From positions 62,001-126,000 of the forward strand of contig JAEBUN010000042.1 of assembly GCA_023014365.1 (NCBI GenBank): a stretch of 64,000 bases of DNA, written 5' to 3'. Both the position numbers and the translations under genes were made by a program. Positions 20,933-32,410 of the stretch are shown in pieces. A model generated the notes under the pieces. It searched no databases and was not told where the DNA came from. It was given only the letters and a program-made list of their open reading frames with translations. This DNA comes from Lepiota brunneoincarnata. Its lineage: Eukaryota > Basidiomycota > Agaricomycetes > Agaricales > Agaricaceae. Each line of letters starts with the position of its first letter. The first letter of the stretch is position 1.

Positions 20933-22018
20933 CTACCTATCGGTGTCGTCTCCAGAGAGCCCGGGCGACCCATTCACTTCTTCCATCAAATCCTGCACCT
21001 CCTCCTCCGAAGCGGGCCCGACACTCCCCTCCGAACCCTCCGTCTCCGAAAAATTTCCACTCGACCAATTTCCGTCCACCTGAGCCTCCCAACGCCGTAG
21101 TTGCTCGTAGCGGCCAGCAAGCGACCCCATCTTGTCGACCTTTTCCCCCAACCGAGCGATGGACCGCTCAATTCGCACCTCCAGGGTGTAGATTTTCTTG
21201 ACGGTCTCCTGGTGCCTTTCTTCGATGAGCCGTTTCAACTCTACAAGGTCCATCAATTGGCATCCATCATAATACAGGATTCCTTACTCACCTTCGAATT
21301 GCTGGCCCGACAAACCACCGGCCCCGCTCGGCTCCGTCTCCTCTTGACCCCCGCACCGTTTTTTCATTTTGCTGCACCGACGGCAACTCCTGGTGTTACT
21401 AAGAAACTATCAGTATGTAGTCCGGAAATCCTCCAAAATGACTTACCCGCCGGCCACCTCACATGGGGCCCTGTCTCGCTGGCACCTCCAGCAGGGATTC
21501 TCGCCCCCGAATACGTGCGCATGGCCCCGTCGCGGGGCCGCCCTCGCCTTTGCCTTCCCCTTACCCTTACCCCCTGAATCCCCGGAGTCCTCCTCCCCCT
21601 CTTCCTCCTCGTCCCTCGCCTCATCCCTATCCGTATATTCGGAATCCGACTCCTCCGTATCTACTTGCATCGGGTCTTCCGACAGACGGCTCGACGAGGC
21701 CCCTGTGGTCGTCGCAACGAGTCGGGCCCGAATCGCCCGACGCTCTGCCTCGGCGGTTTCCTCTTGCTGCCTCCTGATCTCCTCCGCATATCGCTCCTTC
21801 GCGCGCTCTTCCGCTTGTCGCTGGCGCAGCTCTATGAGCCGCCGTCGCTCCTCCTCTTGGCGCTCTATTGCCAGCCGCCGCTCCTCCTCCTCTCGCCGTT
21901 CCTCTTCTTCTAGCCTCTCGATTTTGAGCCGCTCTCGTTCCTCTCGCTCCGCCTTCTCTCTCAGTAATCGCACCTTGCGCTCCGTAGCGGTCGGTTGACG
22001 GGATGGCTGTCTGCTCAT
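20933..22018 (-). CDS. Antisense, spliced Zn(II)2Cys6 zinc-cluster coiled-coil protein carried by the gypsy element
   Basis: This gene lies on the opposite strand between the chromodomain and the 3' LTR, and is convergent with pol (stops 70 bp apart). I infer three exons: 22018-21447, 21398-21292 and 21240-20933. Introns are 48 nt (GTAAGT...CTGAT...TTCTTAG) and 51 nt (GTGAGT...TTGTAG). The exons total 987 nt, a multiple of three, about 328 aa. Residues about 20-125 are a highly charged E/R coiled coil, followed by an acidic and a GKGKGKAKA basic stretch. Splicing exon 1 to 2 joins CWRCQRDRAPC to CRRCSKMKKRC, giving CX2CX6CX9CX2CX6C, the fungal Gal4-type cluster. Exon 3 is a second coiled coil with an acidic tail. 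A DNA-binding or dimerising role is inference; I do not recognise a named family. Confidence 0.75.
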
Positions 22019-22064
22019 GGGGGTAGGAGGTTAAGTTGTGTCCTCTCAAATTCGAATCAGTTCA

Positions 22065-22080
22065 CCTTTTTTTTTATACC
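22065..22080 (-). promoter_or_regulatory. TATA-like element of the antisense zinc-cluster gene
   Basis: On the minus strand GGTATAAAAAAAAAGG lies about 50-60 nt upstream of the inferred ATG (22018) and just inside the 3' LTR. It is the only TATA-like sequence in the short leader and supports the antisense gene having its own promoter. Confidence 0.5.
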
Positions 22081-22140
22081 CTCGTGGAATTTTCCGGTGG
22101 GCCCCGGTCTAGACCACCTTGGGCCTCGAGGCTCGGCCCT

Positions 22141-22150
22141 AAAGGGGGGG
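22141..22150 (+). promoter_or_regulatory. Gypsy polypurine tract
   Basis: AAAGGGGGGG stands 3 nt before the 3' LTR, the usual plus-strand priming site for LTR retrotransposons. Confidence 0.85.
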
Positions 22151-22153
22151 CAC

Positions 22154-22816
22154 TGTCATATCCACACCAAACCTAGAGCTTAACCATTAGGCTTCGGCTT
22201 CTCGACTCCACGTGTGCTCCACACGACAACCCTATGCCCTCCGACTCGGCCCCGACTGGCTCCGACCGCAACCCTTCGCCCCGATCACGCGACCTACCTC
22301 TACACGTGCCACGACCACCTGACCCTCGGTGCTCCCATTGTCCAGTTCTCCATTCTCCGTCCGTAATCAGAATACGTTACCAGTCTCCATACCCGTACCG
22401 GTCTCCATTCCATTCGAAATTATTCGTAATCCGCTTGTAACCATATGGGTCTCCGCTTCGCTCCGCATGTAGTCAGTACGGGTCATCATTCGTCGAGCTA
22501 GTAGTATATATACCGTAGGCACTTGGCTTGTACTCCTCAGTCTGATAATCGAATCGAGCAGCGGGCCAGCTCTCTGTTCCATATCCTCTCCTCTCTTCTG
22601 CCTCGCTCCGCTTCGGCTCCGACTTCCTGAAATACGGACTAGGACAGTAGGAGGGCACAGCACATAAGCTGAGGCCGCAAGTCCAACCCCCCGCCCGATG
22701 TACTCCGCCTCGGTCCCGAAGTCTACGTACTGACTTTGCCCTGTCCCCCGGTTACCTTATACCAAGGATACCACCCCGACCCTCCGCTTCGGTCCCGACC
22801 CGCACCGGCTCTAACA
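22154..22816 (+). repeat. Gypsy 3' LTR
   Basis: 663 bp, the same length as the 5' LTR and almost identical to it, followed by the TSD copy ACCCT. A diverged solo relative is at 28507-29175. Confidence 0.95.
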
Positions 22817-23176
22817 ACCCTAGGGCAGGGGGCGAATAACCACCAGTCCCTTGAAACCGAAGCCGCAAGGGGGGAATAACCCAAAGGCCCTCCCCAGTTA
22901 TCCCACCCCTTGGGGCCAGGATAGGAACGCAAACGCAGAAGGGTTGCATTCCAGAAAGCCCAGAAGGGCGTCAAGGTCACAGGGCAAACCGCCACGTCGC
23001 ATGTACTTCGGACAGGAAGTGAGTATGTGGGTGCGGGTTTCAAGCCGCAACCCACAGGGACAGGAGTGATCCTCCTGGGGATGGAATCTAGTGCGGTACT
23101 CCCCAATAGGGGCGTGACCGAGTATGGTGCAGGCAGCCCTCGCTGTACCAGCAACGGACATCCAGGGGCCGATTTC

Positions 23177-23807
23177 TCAGAGCCACACACCTCCGGAGAG
23201 GTACGAGGGTTGGATTGGCTTCCCAAGGGAGTCCAGCAGGGGGAGGAAGTTCCTCCCCCTATAGAGGGGCAAGTGAAACATGTTCACCCACTCGTCGATA
23301 CACCCTCTCGTGACCTCAGCTTGGAGAGAGTTGATAGTAGTCGCCAGGCTAACGCCCAGTGACACACGAAGCTCCTTTGCCATCGCGACGGCGTCAGAGT
23401 GAAGCTCTGCAACAGAGCCCGAAGGCACCTGCCAGAAGGTAACAGTCCGCTGGGCCTTGGAAGACAGCCAGCGGTCCAGGGACCGACACACCTCCAGGGA
23501 GTGAGCCTGGCCAGCGTGCACGGAGGGATCCACAGCTCTGTGGGCAGAGCCTGCGGAGCTGGTGTAGATAAAGATGTGGTTGGTTTCTGCATGATCCAGG
23601 ACCATGCTTACTCCCAACCGAATGGAGTGGAGTTCCGCATCAGTGAGTAGAACCCTCCCCGCGGCCTGTCTGGCCTGCCTGACCAGACGCCTGCCTGCAA
23701 ACACGCAAGCTGCCGAGACAGCCTGCAGCCTCCTGCACGGCAGCCGGTGTGCACCAGCTACTATACAGGCAGACAATGGGTCGGACTGCACCCTCCAGAT
23801 GGAGGCA
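23177..23807 (-). pseudogene. LINE A RNase H region, copy A3
   Basis: Encodes the LINE A RNase H domain (CVFAGRRLVRQARQAAGRVLL, DAELHSIRLGVSMVL, IFIYTSSAGSAHRAVDPSV, TVTFWQVPSGSV); the knuckle region follows at 22898-23161 in a shifted frame. It is truncated at the 5' end by incomplete reverse transcription at 23807. Confidence 0.8.
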
Positions 23808-23821
23808 CTTCAGCAAGCATC

Positions 23822-24771
23822 ACAGTAATATGCTCACACATTGTCCGATTAGCGCGTTCAGCTAAACCATTCTGTTGGGGCCAGTTGCATGCAGAGTGTC
23901 TCTGCTCAATCCCACAGTCAGTGGTGAATTTGATGAAGGCATTAGACGTGTATTCACCCCCTTTATCGTCCTGAAGTGCGCGAATCTTGCGGGAGAGCTG
24001 GTTCTCTGCCCAAGACTTGAAAGTGCGAAATGCATCAAATGCCTCTGATTTCTTCTTTAGGAAGTAAGCTGCTCAGAATTGTATTGAGTCATCAATGAAT
24101 GTGATCCAGTACTTGTAACCTTGATTGGTAGGTGCAGGGAGTGGTCCATGAAGATCTGAGTGCACAAGATCAAGTGGCGCATACATATGATTGGTTGAGG
24201 GAGGAAATGAGGGAGCATGCATCTTGCCAGCCAAGCAAGGTTCACAAACAGGATCGGGAGGTGTCTGAGAGGTGAGAGTGAGACCAGTCACCAATTGCTG
24301 GGAGATCATCTTCTTCACATCAGCATAGTTCTGGTGGATGAGCCTTCTGTGCCAGAGTGACAAGTCAAGAGGGAGAGAGATAGAGGCTGCAGAAGTGAGC
24401 TGGGAAGCAATGGTGACTCCCTCAAGCACAGCAGTGTTGTTAGAATGGATCTTAGCACAGAACAGAGTCTTCTTATCCCTCTGGAAGTCCATAGACAAAG
24501 CAGAGATGTGTATATTAAGGCCTTTATGCCTAGTAAGGTAGAGGCAAGACAGGAGATTGCTCTGAAGCTGAGGAACATGGAGAACTTGTGAACACTGCAC
24601 TGCACTTGTCGCTTTTCCCCCTACAACTGGCTGAAACACCACAGAGCCCACCCCAGCTGAGTAAATGACTGAATCATCAGCTAACTGGATAGGAATGCGA
24701 AGGGGAGCATAGGAATGCATCCAGTGACGATGTGGGGTCATATGAGAAGTACCCCTGAGTCTGCAAGCCAA
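23822..24771 (-). pseudogene. Copia C1 protease end and integrase core
   Basis: Carries the integrase pre-domain (LWHRRLIHQNYADVKKMI, CEPCLAGK), the catalytic text DLVHSDLHGPLPAPTN, and broken frames for the DDK/E region at 23822-24070. It matches copia C2 closely but with stops and a frameshift. The 5' side holds the protease, where SGVLLI replaces the DSGATSHMT of C2 after a one-base change. Confidence 0.8.
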
Positions 24772-25697
24772 TCAACATCAGAGGAGAGCTGGGAAGGTAT
24801 GGGGGAGGTTATACTCATATTTCTAGCAAATTCTGTGGTGCTGAGCACATTTTTGGATGCAGGAGAGGGCAGGGAGTCTTGTGACACATCCTGGGCCTGG
24901 TTGGCATGGTTCCTGGGCCGTCTAGAGTGCGATTTTGACGTGTTTTCATGTGCATCCTTCTGGGCATCCAAAAAGGAGTAGCACTTGAGCAGTGTGTGGC
25001 CAGGCTTGTCACAAAATTTGCATTTCCCGGATGAAGGAGTGGGTGCAGAGCATGTTGCCAGTGCCTGGGAGGAGCCTGCAGTGTCCCCAGCACGTCTATG
25101 ATGTTGAACATCCTCTGTGACGAAGGCTTGGTGCACAGAAAAGCCTTGTCAAGCTTTGTCCATGAGCAGGAGGGAAGAGGTGAATGAGGAGAATTCCTCA
25201 GCAGGGAGGGCTCTGATGAGAGCCATAGAGGCCAGTTCTTCATCCAGCTGGGCTAGTGTGAATCCAGAGGGGCAGAGATTCACGATTTTTCAAGTATTTT
25301 CATCCACCCTGTTCATCAAAGCCTGCAGGGACTCATCCTCTTGCTTCCTGATGCTGAATAAGTCATCATATACATTAAAATGCGTCCCAGCATGCTTTTG
25401 GAGGTGTATTTGCTCTAGGGCCTTCCACATCTTCACAGGATCGTCCTGAATCAAGTTGAAATGGATCCTCTGGTCAGGTTCCACCATTAGAAACAGCCAG
25501 CCAGCTGCCTTGTCCGCTTTAGCCTCCCAAGCTTCCTTAGCCTGATATTCTTCTTTGGTGGGGGGAGATGAGAGTGAGGGACTTAGCATAGAACCAGATA
25601 CCACTCTCCACAGCCCAGAAGCTTGAAACCACGCCTCCATCTCTCCAGACCATGTGGGGTAGTTGGAAGCATTCAATTTGTCGAAATGGGGAGTGCT
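24738..25697 (-). pseudogene. gag: Copia C1 Gag (with leader at 37378)
   Basis: The Gag start MNASNYPTWSGEMEAWF (25676) precedes a UBN2-like capsid region (VEPDQRIHFNLIQDDPVKMWKAL, LFSIRKQEDESLQALMNRV) and the knuckle CKFCDKPGHTLLKC at about 25020. Frameshifts split it into at least three frames. The codons before this point lie beyond the 11.7 kb LINE A insertion, at 37378-37450. Confidence 0.8.
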
Positions 25698-26148
25698 TTT
25701 TTTTTTTTTTTTTTTTTGAAATCATCAACAATTTATAACGCGGTGCTCAAACGCAGTCCGCATGCACTAGCTACGTACAAGGCAACTAATACATGGTATA
25801 ACTACCAATGAAGGTAGGGAAGAGAGTCCCGCTGACTCGAAAGGCTGCACTCCGTAAAGAAGTGTGCGTGGGTGAAGAGTCCGCTATCCCGACGGAAACC
25901 AGGGTGCGGCAGGCGAGGGGTGGATAGGGCCAGCAGGTCCCCCCCCCCGAAGGGGGTTAGGAGTCAGTTCTCCGTAAATCCCTACACCCTGCAGACCAAG
26001 GCTCTAAGAACTTCGGGTCTCCGCCCTAGGGCGTTAGGAGTTAATTCTCCATAAATCGCTACACCCCGCCCAGAGGCAGGGGGCGAATAACCACCAGTTC
26101 CTCGAGGCCTGAGCCACAAGGGGGGAATAACCCGAAGGCCCTCCCCAG

Positions 26149-28501
26149 TTATCCCACCCCTTGGGGTTGGGATAGGAACGCAAACGCGGAAGGATTGCGT
26201 TCCAGAAAGCCCAGGAGGGCGTCGAGGTCGCGGGGTAAACCGCCACGTCGTGTATACTTTGGGCAGGAAGTGAGTATGTGAGTGCGGGTTTCAAGCCGCA
26301 ACCCACAGGGACAGGAGTGATCCTCCTGGGGGTGGAACCTAGCGCGGTACTCCCCGATAGGAGCGTGGCCGAGTATGGTGCGGGCGGCCCTCGCTGTACC
26401 AGTGACGGACATCCTGGGGCCGATTTCTCGGAGCCACACACCTCCAGAGAGGTACGAGGGTTGGATTGGCTTCCCGAGGGAGTCCACCAGGGGGAGGAAA
26501 TTCCTCCCCCTATAAAGGGGCGAGCGAAACATATTCACCCACTCGTCGATGCACCCTCTCGTGACTTCAGCTTGGAGAGAGTTGATAGTAATTGCCGGGC
26601 GAGCGCCCAGCAACACACAGAGCTCCTTCGCCATCGCGACGGCGTCAGAGTGAAGCTCTGCAACAGAGCCCGAAGGCACCTGCCAGAAGGTAACAGTCCG
26701 TTGGGCCTTGGAAGACAACCAATGATCCAGGGACTGACACACCTCCAGGGAGTGAACCTGGCCGGCGTGCACAGAAGGATCCACAGCTCTGCGGGTGGAG
26801 CCCGCGGAGCTGGTATAGATAAAGATGTGGTCGGTTTCTGCATGATCCAGGACCATGCTTACTCCCAATCGAATGGAGTGGAGCTCCGCATCAGCGAGCA
26901 GAACTCTCCCCGCGGCCTGCCTGGCCTGCCTGACCAGATGCCCGCCTGCAAACACACAAGCTGCCGAGACGGCCTGCAGTCTCCCGCACAGCAGCCGGTG
27001 GGCACCAGCTGCTATGCAAACAGACGACGGATCAGACTGCGCTCTCTGAATGGAGGCGTGCAGTCCATCAAGGTGCCGTTGCTTCGAATCTCCCTCCGGA
27101 TCAACAGTGTAGAGCATAAATTTGATCCGCTCCGAGAAGCAGTCCAAAAGACGGAGACCTGGCCTATTCCCATCCGCAAATGGGGAGAATGGCTCAGTAA
27201 GCTGCGGAAGTACTGTCTGTACCTCCATGAGAGCACTTTTCACCTTAGGCCGAAGCGCAGGGGTGAGAGACGAAATGGCCCGAGGGTGCTCCGGAGAGCT
27301 CCCCCTAAACTCATGGCCCAGCAAGGGCCGAAGCGGATGATTAGCCGCAAGAGTAGCAACCCAGAATATTGTTTGGGAAGCCAGCTTCTTAAGATGCAGC
27401 CGGAAGGGCAGAAGGCCCGCCAGGGCCTCTGCTCCCCCAGTTGGGGACGTGCGAAACGCACCGATGATCCAGTTAGCGGCTCGCCGCTGCATGGAGTTGA
27501 ACATCTTGAGGATCCCCTTGTTACAGAAACCCTCATGATACCACATGCGAAACCCATACGTGGCAATAGGAACCACGCAGGATGGTAGAGGAGGTGCTTC
27601 TGGTCAGGAAGCAATCCCCAGGTTGAATTACCAAGCATCCCCATTGCACCAACCGTGGAGAAGGCCTTGGTAGAATAGTAGTGGACATGCTCGCGAAAAG
27701 TGAGAGCGCAGTCAAAATAGAAGCCCAGGTACCACCAAAACGGCTTGGGCTTCAAGGGGGTGTCCCCTGTGTATGGATGGAAGCCCAGGTCAATGGGCAG
27801 GTTGGCATCCCTCGGGTTACGAGAGAAGTGAAAGACCTCAGACTTGGTATGCTCAAGCGTGAGGCCAAAAGAGTCAAAGAGCCCATGCACACAGCGATAG
27901 GCCGCCTGCAGGGCAGTAACGTTGTCCTCCCAGTTCTTGGTCTGGACAATAAGGGTCCCGTTGTCAACATACGAAAGCATGTCGACGCCGAGGCCGGAGG
28001 TCCACTGGTAGTATAAGTACACCAGGGGGGCGAGATACAGGGCGGACAGGACGGGGGACAGAGTGGAGCCCTGCCCTACGCCCACATCTGCCTGCCTAGG
28101 GTCCGATCGGAAAGAATTCCACAAATATGTGGTAGACCTTCCAACCAGATAAGAGCCGAAGAACCGCACCAGCTCAGGTGTGAAACCCGACCGCGACAGC
28201 ACCGCCAGAATCATATCATGATTCAGTGAAGGGAAGAACTGAGCGATGTCAAAGGCTACAATGCTAGTCCGCAATCCCTGAGCCCACCCCGCACGAACGA
28301 GATGGGTGAGGATCAACCCGGCGTCCTCAGTGGACTTCTGGCGGATACCGCCAACCTGGTTGGGATGAAACACCCCCCACTTGACACAGTCAAACTGGAG
28401 GCGGTTGGAGATCATCTTCTCCATGAGTTTGCCCAGTGTGTTAAGCAACACAATTGGCCGGAAGGCCTTGGGGGTAGAATATGAGGGCTTCCCCGGCTTA
28501 G
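26149..28501 (-). pseudogene. LINE A ORF2: RT palm/thumb and RNase H, copy A4
   Basis: RT motifs are clear at 27240-28451: VLLNTLGKLMEKMISNRLQFD, AFDIAQFFPSLNHDMIL, GVGQGSTLSPVLSALYLAP. The catalytic YVDD reads YVDN here (about 27960-27975), so the second metal-binding aspartate is lost. The same frame continues after a shift into 26149-27576: post-RT, RNase H (IFIYTSSAGSTRRAVDPSV) and terminal CCHC (CPCGLRLETRTHILTSC). The RT N-terminal part lies beyond the solo LTR at 28507-29175. Confidence 0.88.
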
Positions 28502-28506
28502 GTATG

Positions 28507-29175
28507 TGTCATATCCATGCCAACTCAGAGTCTAATCACTTAAACTTCGGCTTCTCGACTCCACGTGTGTTCCATGCAACAACCCTCTGCCCTCCGACTC
28601 GGCCCCGACTCACTCCGACCGCAACCCACTGCCCCGATCACGCGACCACCTCCACACATGCCGTGGTCACCTGACCCTCGCTGTCTCTATTTCCCAGTCT
28701 CCATTTCCCGTCCGTAGTCAAGATACGTTACCAGTCTCCATACCTGTACCAGTCTCCATACCTGTACCAGTCTCCATTTCGTTTGTAATCCGTTTATAAC
28801 CATATGGGTCTCCACTTCACTCCGTCTATAGTCAGTACAAGTCATAGTTTGTAGGACCAGAAGTATATATACCGTAGGTACTTGGCTTGTACTCCTCAGT
28901 CTGATAATCGAATCGAGCAGCAGACCAGCTCCCTGTTCCCTATCCTCTCCTCTCTTCTGCCTCGCTCCACTTCGGCTCCGACTTCCTGAAATACGGACTA
29001 GGACAGTAGGAGGGCACAGCACATAAGCTGAGGCCGCAAGTCCAATCCCCCGCCCGAAGTACTCCGCCTCGGTTCCGAAGTCTATGTACTGACTTCGCCC
29101 CATCCCCCGGTTACCTTATCTCAAGGATACCACCCTGACCCTCCGCTTCGGTCCTGACCCGCACCGGCTCTAACA
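28507..29175 (+). repeat. Solo gypsy LTR
   Basis: A 669 bp relative of the gypsy LTR (begins TGTCATATCC, ends GCTCTAACA), inserted in the LINE A RT with a 5 bp TSD GTATG (28502-28506 and 29176-29180). No internal gypsy sequence is present, so it is the remnant of LTR-LTR recombination. It is visibly diverged from the complete copy and contains a small tandem CTCCATACCTGTACCAGT duplication (about 28736-28775). Confidence 0.93.
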
Positions 29176-29180
29176 GTATG

Positions 29181-30618
29181 ACCACCGAGTTAGACTCCTT
29201 GAAATAATCCGGCCAATGCCCTGCTGTAAGGCAGGCATTGGCGAGATCAACGAACACGTGGCAGGACACGCGGTCCGCCACGATGTCCTTCAGGTACGAC
29301 CACGTAACGTGGTCGGGCCCGGGAGCAGACTTCTTCGTGCAAGAACGCAGTGCGTCCTCAAGTTCCAAAGTGGAGAAGGGGTACCACGCCCTCTCCACCT
29401 GCGTGGGGAGAGCGTCCAAAATGGAGGGATCTACAGCGCGGCCAGAGGCCGCGTTATAGGTCCCATGGAGGGCATCCCACAGGGAGCCCATATCATAACA
29501 CGGCACTCCGTCGTGCTGAATTGCGTTGCATGCCAGTAACTTGCGCTGTTTAACCCAGGCCATTAGGTCCCAGGGGCGCTTGTTCACAGAGGCAATCTCC
29601 TCAATCTTCTCATCAACGAACTTGTGTTTGACAGCCTTAGCGGTGCGCTGGAACTCATATCACGCCTCCCCCGAGGGGGAGGCTCAATACACCCTAATGG
29701 CAGTGGTGCAGTCGTCATTCCACCAGGGATTAGACCGCCCCACAATGAATACCTCCTCGGAGCAGGAGTGACCAAGGGCAGCCTCAGAGCGGCAAGCCCC
29801 TCACATATCTGAGCCATGAACTTCGACTCCTCATTGCTATCGGGCTTCAGAACATGACGGATCACTCCAGTCATAAATTGAGTGACCGGAAGAACCAAGG
29901 TAAGAGGCGCGTGGTCCGAAGGGCCATGCATCTTGAGATCGATCAGGGGCCTGAGACCAGGATCTCGAGCCATCGGGAGGAAGATGAGATCGATCACCGA
30001 AGGTGACAGATTCGTATCGTGTGGGAAGTGAGTTGGGCCCAGAACCACCGGGAGCACCAAATCAAGCCCCAGATCCATCCCAACCTCCAAAAGAGATTGG
30101 GCGATCCCCGGATGCGAGACCCGATTAGGATCCCACCGCTCCGAGTGGCAGTTGAAGTCACCTGCCATATACGTCATGGCAGGCAGGGAGTCCACCAGCC
30201 CCTGAAGGGCCAGAATGGCGGTGTGGTGGTCGTCCGAATAGACGTTCATAAGATTAAAGGTGTGTCCCCCTTGCCACAGGGACACAACCATAATGTCACA
30301 GTGATTGACCAAATCCCTACAGAGGGATGGTCGCAACAGCTTCAGCCTCAAGTGGACATAAGCCAACACTCGTGGGGACGAATCGCCCGGCTGAGGGTTC
30401 CAGATGCACACCCACTCCGGATGGAGCGGGGCGCCTACAACATCCTCACCGTCCCTAGAGACAGCAGAGGGAACCTTACGGAGGTTCCACCAAGGAGGTT
30501 CTTGCACAAAAAAGACGTCAAAATCGTTTTTATACAATTCGAGATAAGAGTCCAGCAGAATGTAATTACGGTTTACATTCTGAGAGCATATACGTAACTC
30601 GTTCAGGTACCTAGGCAT
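29181..30618 (-). pseudogene. LINE A ORF2 N-terminus: APE endonuclease and RT start, copy A4
   Basis: ORF2 starts at 30618 (MPRYLNELRICSQNVNRNYIL), overlapping the ORF1 stop by 8 nt (ATGCCTAG). The endonuclease shows QEPPW, GDFNCHSERWDP and SDHAPLTLVL, the metal and nick-site residues of the APE fold. A frameshift at about 29584-29790 leads to the second piece (NKRPWDLMAWVKQRK, SAPGPDHVTWSYLKD), the RT N-terminal extension, which runs into the solo LTR. Confidence 0.87.
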
Positions 30619-30802
30619 TACTCCTAGGCTGAGTTAGCGAGACCTTGGGGGCGGCAGGGGAACTGTGTACCTCCTGATAATGTTTCTTGGCCTAACCGTC
30701 TTCAAAACGCTTGTGCCAGAAAGGGCATTTCTTGTTGTGGGCGGCATGGGGGCCGCCACAGTTCCTACAACGGGGCTGATGAGGGCACTCCGTGCCCTCA
30801 GC

Positions 30803-30835
<33 letters not shown>

Positions 30836-31178
30836 CCAATTTATTACACGGGCCGCGTAGGGAGGCCGTGCGCAGCAACGTACTACAGTACAAACGACCG
30901 AGCCGTACACTACGGGGTATCTGTACATACAACGCGTGACCGCGGATGCGGGCATGCATTTCCCCATGCCCAGGATGAAGCCGCCCCGAATGAACGGAGG
31001 CGGGAAGACGGCTGCCGCCCAGCGCGCGGCACGGGAACCAAACCGGAGCGAGGTCCCCCCCCTTATCGGGGGCTAGGGGTCAATTCCCACGCAAATCCCT
31101 ACACGCCACCCGAAGGCAGCGGGGGAATAACCAACGCCCCGGCCCGGACCCAACCGGGCGCCAGGCAGAGCTACTAGC

Positions 31179-32410
31179 CCGTCCAAGGAGCCCCTTGCGG
31201 GCAAACTCCGCGTGATCCCAACATGGCCCGCTTGGCGTAAGATGAGTGCTACGGCGCCCGTTACTCCCATGCCAGACTGAGCTTTACTCGCCATAGACAC
31301 AGGCGGGGGCCTCCCCTATAGGTGGTGCGCCCGGGGGCATGGGTCGGCACACTAACAGCCTCCCTAATTGGTGCGGCACTAAAGCCAACGGGCCAGACTT
31401 ACATGAGGCGGCGCAAAATCGCGGAACACCCCAAACCCGTTGCCCTCCCAACTAGGTAATCCCCGGGGTAGCGGGTCGGCGCAGAAGGCCTTCCTAAAGG
31501 GTGTACAAGGCGGGCTAAACTCCGCCACTCAACTCACAGGCTCACGCTAGAACCACTGACGTGGTAACAACTCAAACCGATAAACCCGGATCTTACCCGG
31601 GATCGATCGACAGCAGATCTTGATCTCTCGAGCCGGTCCGCCATTCTCTGAACGAACTGCTACGGCCCAGTGGCCACCCAGGGCGCGACCCCCGGACCAC
31701 CTTCCCGTTACCCAGCAGCCGGTTCGTGATCGAGATCCGGTTGCCCAGATCCACGATAAGCACGGATCCCCGTATAACTGTCCGGGCTTACTGTCTTGCA
31801 GGGGCCGCTACCGGGATGGAAGTCGCAGCGTGAGAGCTGCCCCGGAGTTTGGGTGATCCCTACTAACGTCCTGCACCCGGCTGAGCTTTACTCGCTTGGA
31901 ATGCAGGAGGGGGGTGGCCTGTCCTCTCGGTCGGCTTGTTTTCACGGCTATGCCCCCTCTTACCGTCCCCTATCCTCTCGGTCCCTTGCGGGCGTGCCCT
32001 CGTTTTCAAGCGGGAGACTCCCTACTCGCGAGGGGGTATTTGGGGGAAGCGCACTCGCTACAGGTTTCGCGAGAGCTTGGCGAGGAGCGCGGTTGTCCCA
32101 CTGCGAACCCACCCAGGACGTGCCCAGGGGGACTCCTAACCCATTTCGGCCAGCCAGGGATCCACTGACCCCAGCAGAGACGGCCCAGAATCGCCAGCTC
32201 ATCAGGCGGCCAGCATACCCAGCCATTAAGCACCTTTGCCAAGGGCGCACCCAACTCCCCAACAACCCCAGACAGCCCCGGGACGCTCCAGAAGGGTGAA
32301 GAGAGGTGGAATAGTGTAGACAACCCACTAAGAACGGGACGGCTGCCTGTAGATTAGGAGTAGAAAATAATATAAGAGGGGGATGGTGGTGGTAAGAGGG
32401 AAAGGAGCGC
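31179..32410 (-). mobile_element. Module E, full length (1,232 bp), copy inside LINE B
   Basis: The same length and end points as at 8827-10058, in the same orientation as the LINE B around it. The 5' junction is GAAGTACG|GCGCTCC and the 3' junction GGACGG|GCTAGTAG. It shares variants with the copy at 42024-43255 (GTGGCCACT, AGCAGTTCG, CTGGGCCGTC) that the copy at 8827 lacks, so at least two E lineages exist. Confidence 0.88.

Larger units (their letters stand above)
13640..22816 (+). mobile_element. Ty3/gypsy chromovirus with both LTRs
   Basis: A complete LTR retrotransposon of 9.18 kb, including a later 1.28 kb LINE B insertion. It is bounded by 663 bp LTRs that begin TGTCATATCC and end GCTCTAACA, and by a 5 bp TSD ACCCT (13635-13639 and 22817-22821). 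The order is gag, protease, RT, RNase H, integrase, chromodomain, then a convergent antisense gene, polypurine tract and 3' LTR. I see about four differences between the LTRs, all C/T transitions, so the insertion is recent. This copy is inactive because of a gag frameshift and the LINE B insertion. Confidence 0.95.
13265..23807 (-). mobile_element. LINE A copy A3, 5'-truncated, holding the gypsy element
   Basis: This minus-strand insertion splits the copia C1 integrase. The 14 bp TSD CTTCAGCAAGCATC stands at 13251-13264 and 23808-23821. The LINE A parts are 13265-13639 (poly-A and 3' UTR) and 22822-23807 (3' UTR start, CCHC, RNase H), about 1.36 kb in total, so the copy is 5'-truncated inside RNase H. 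The intervening 13640-22816 is a complete gypsy element inserted in the 3' UTR. Confidence 0.9.

Noticed and set aside
26278..27588. Long frames opposite LINE coding regions (for example 26278-27588 plus, 10195-11223 minus, 43194-44225 minus)
   Set aside because: They recur as mirror images of every LINE A or LINE B RNase H region, have no domains and follow from codon composition.
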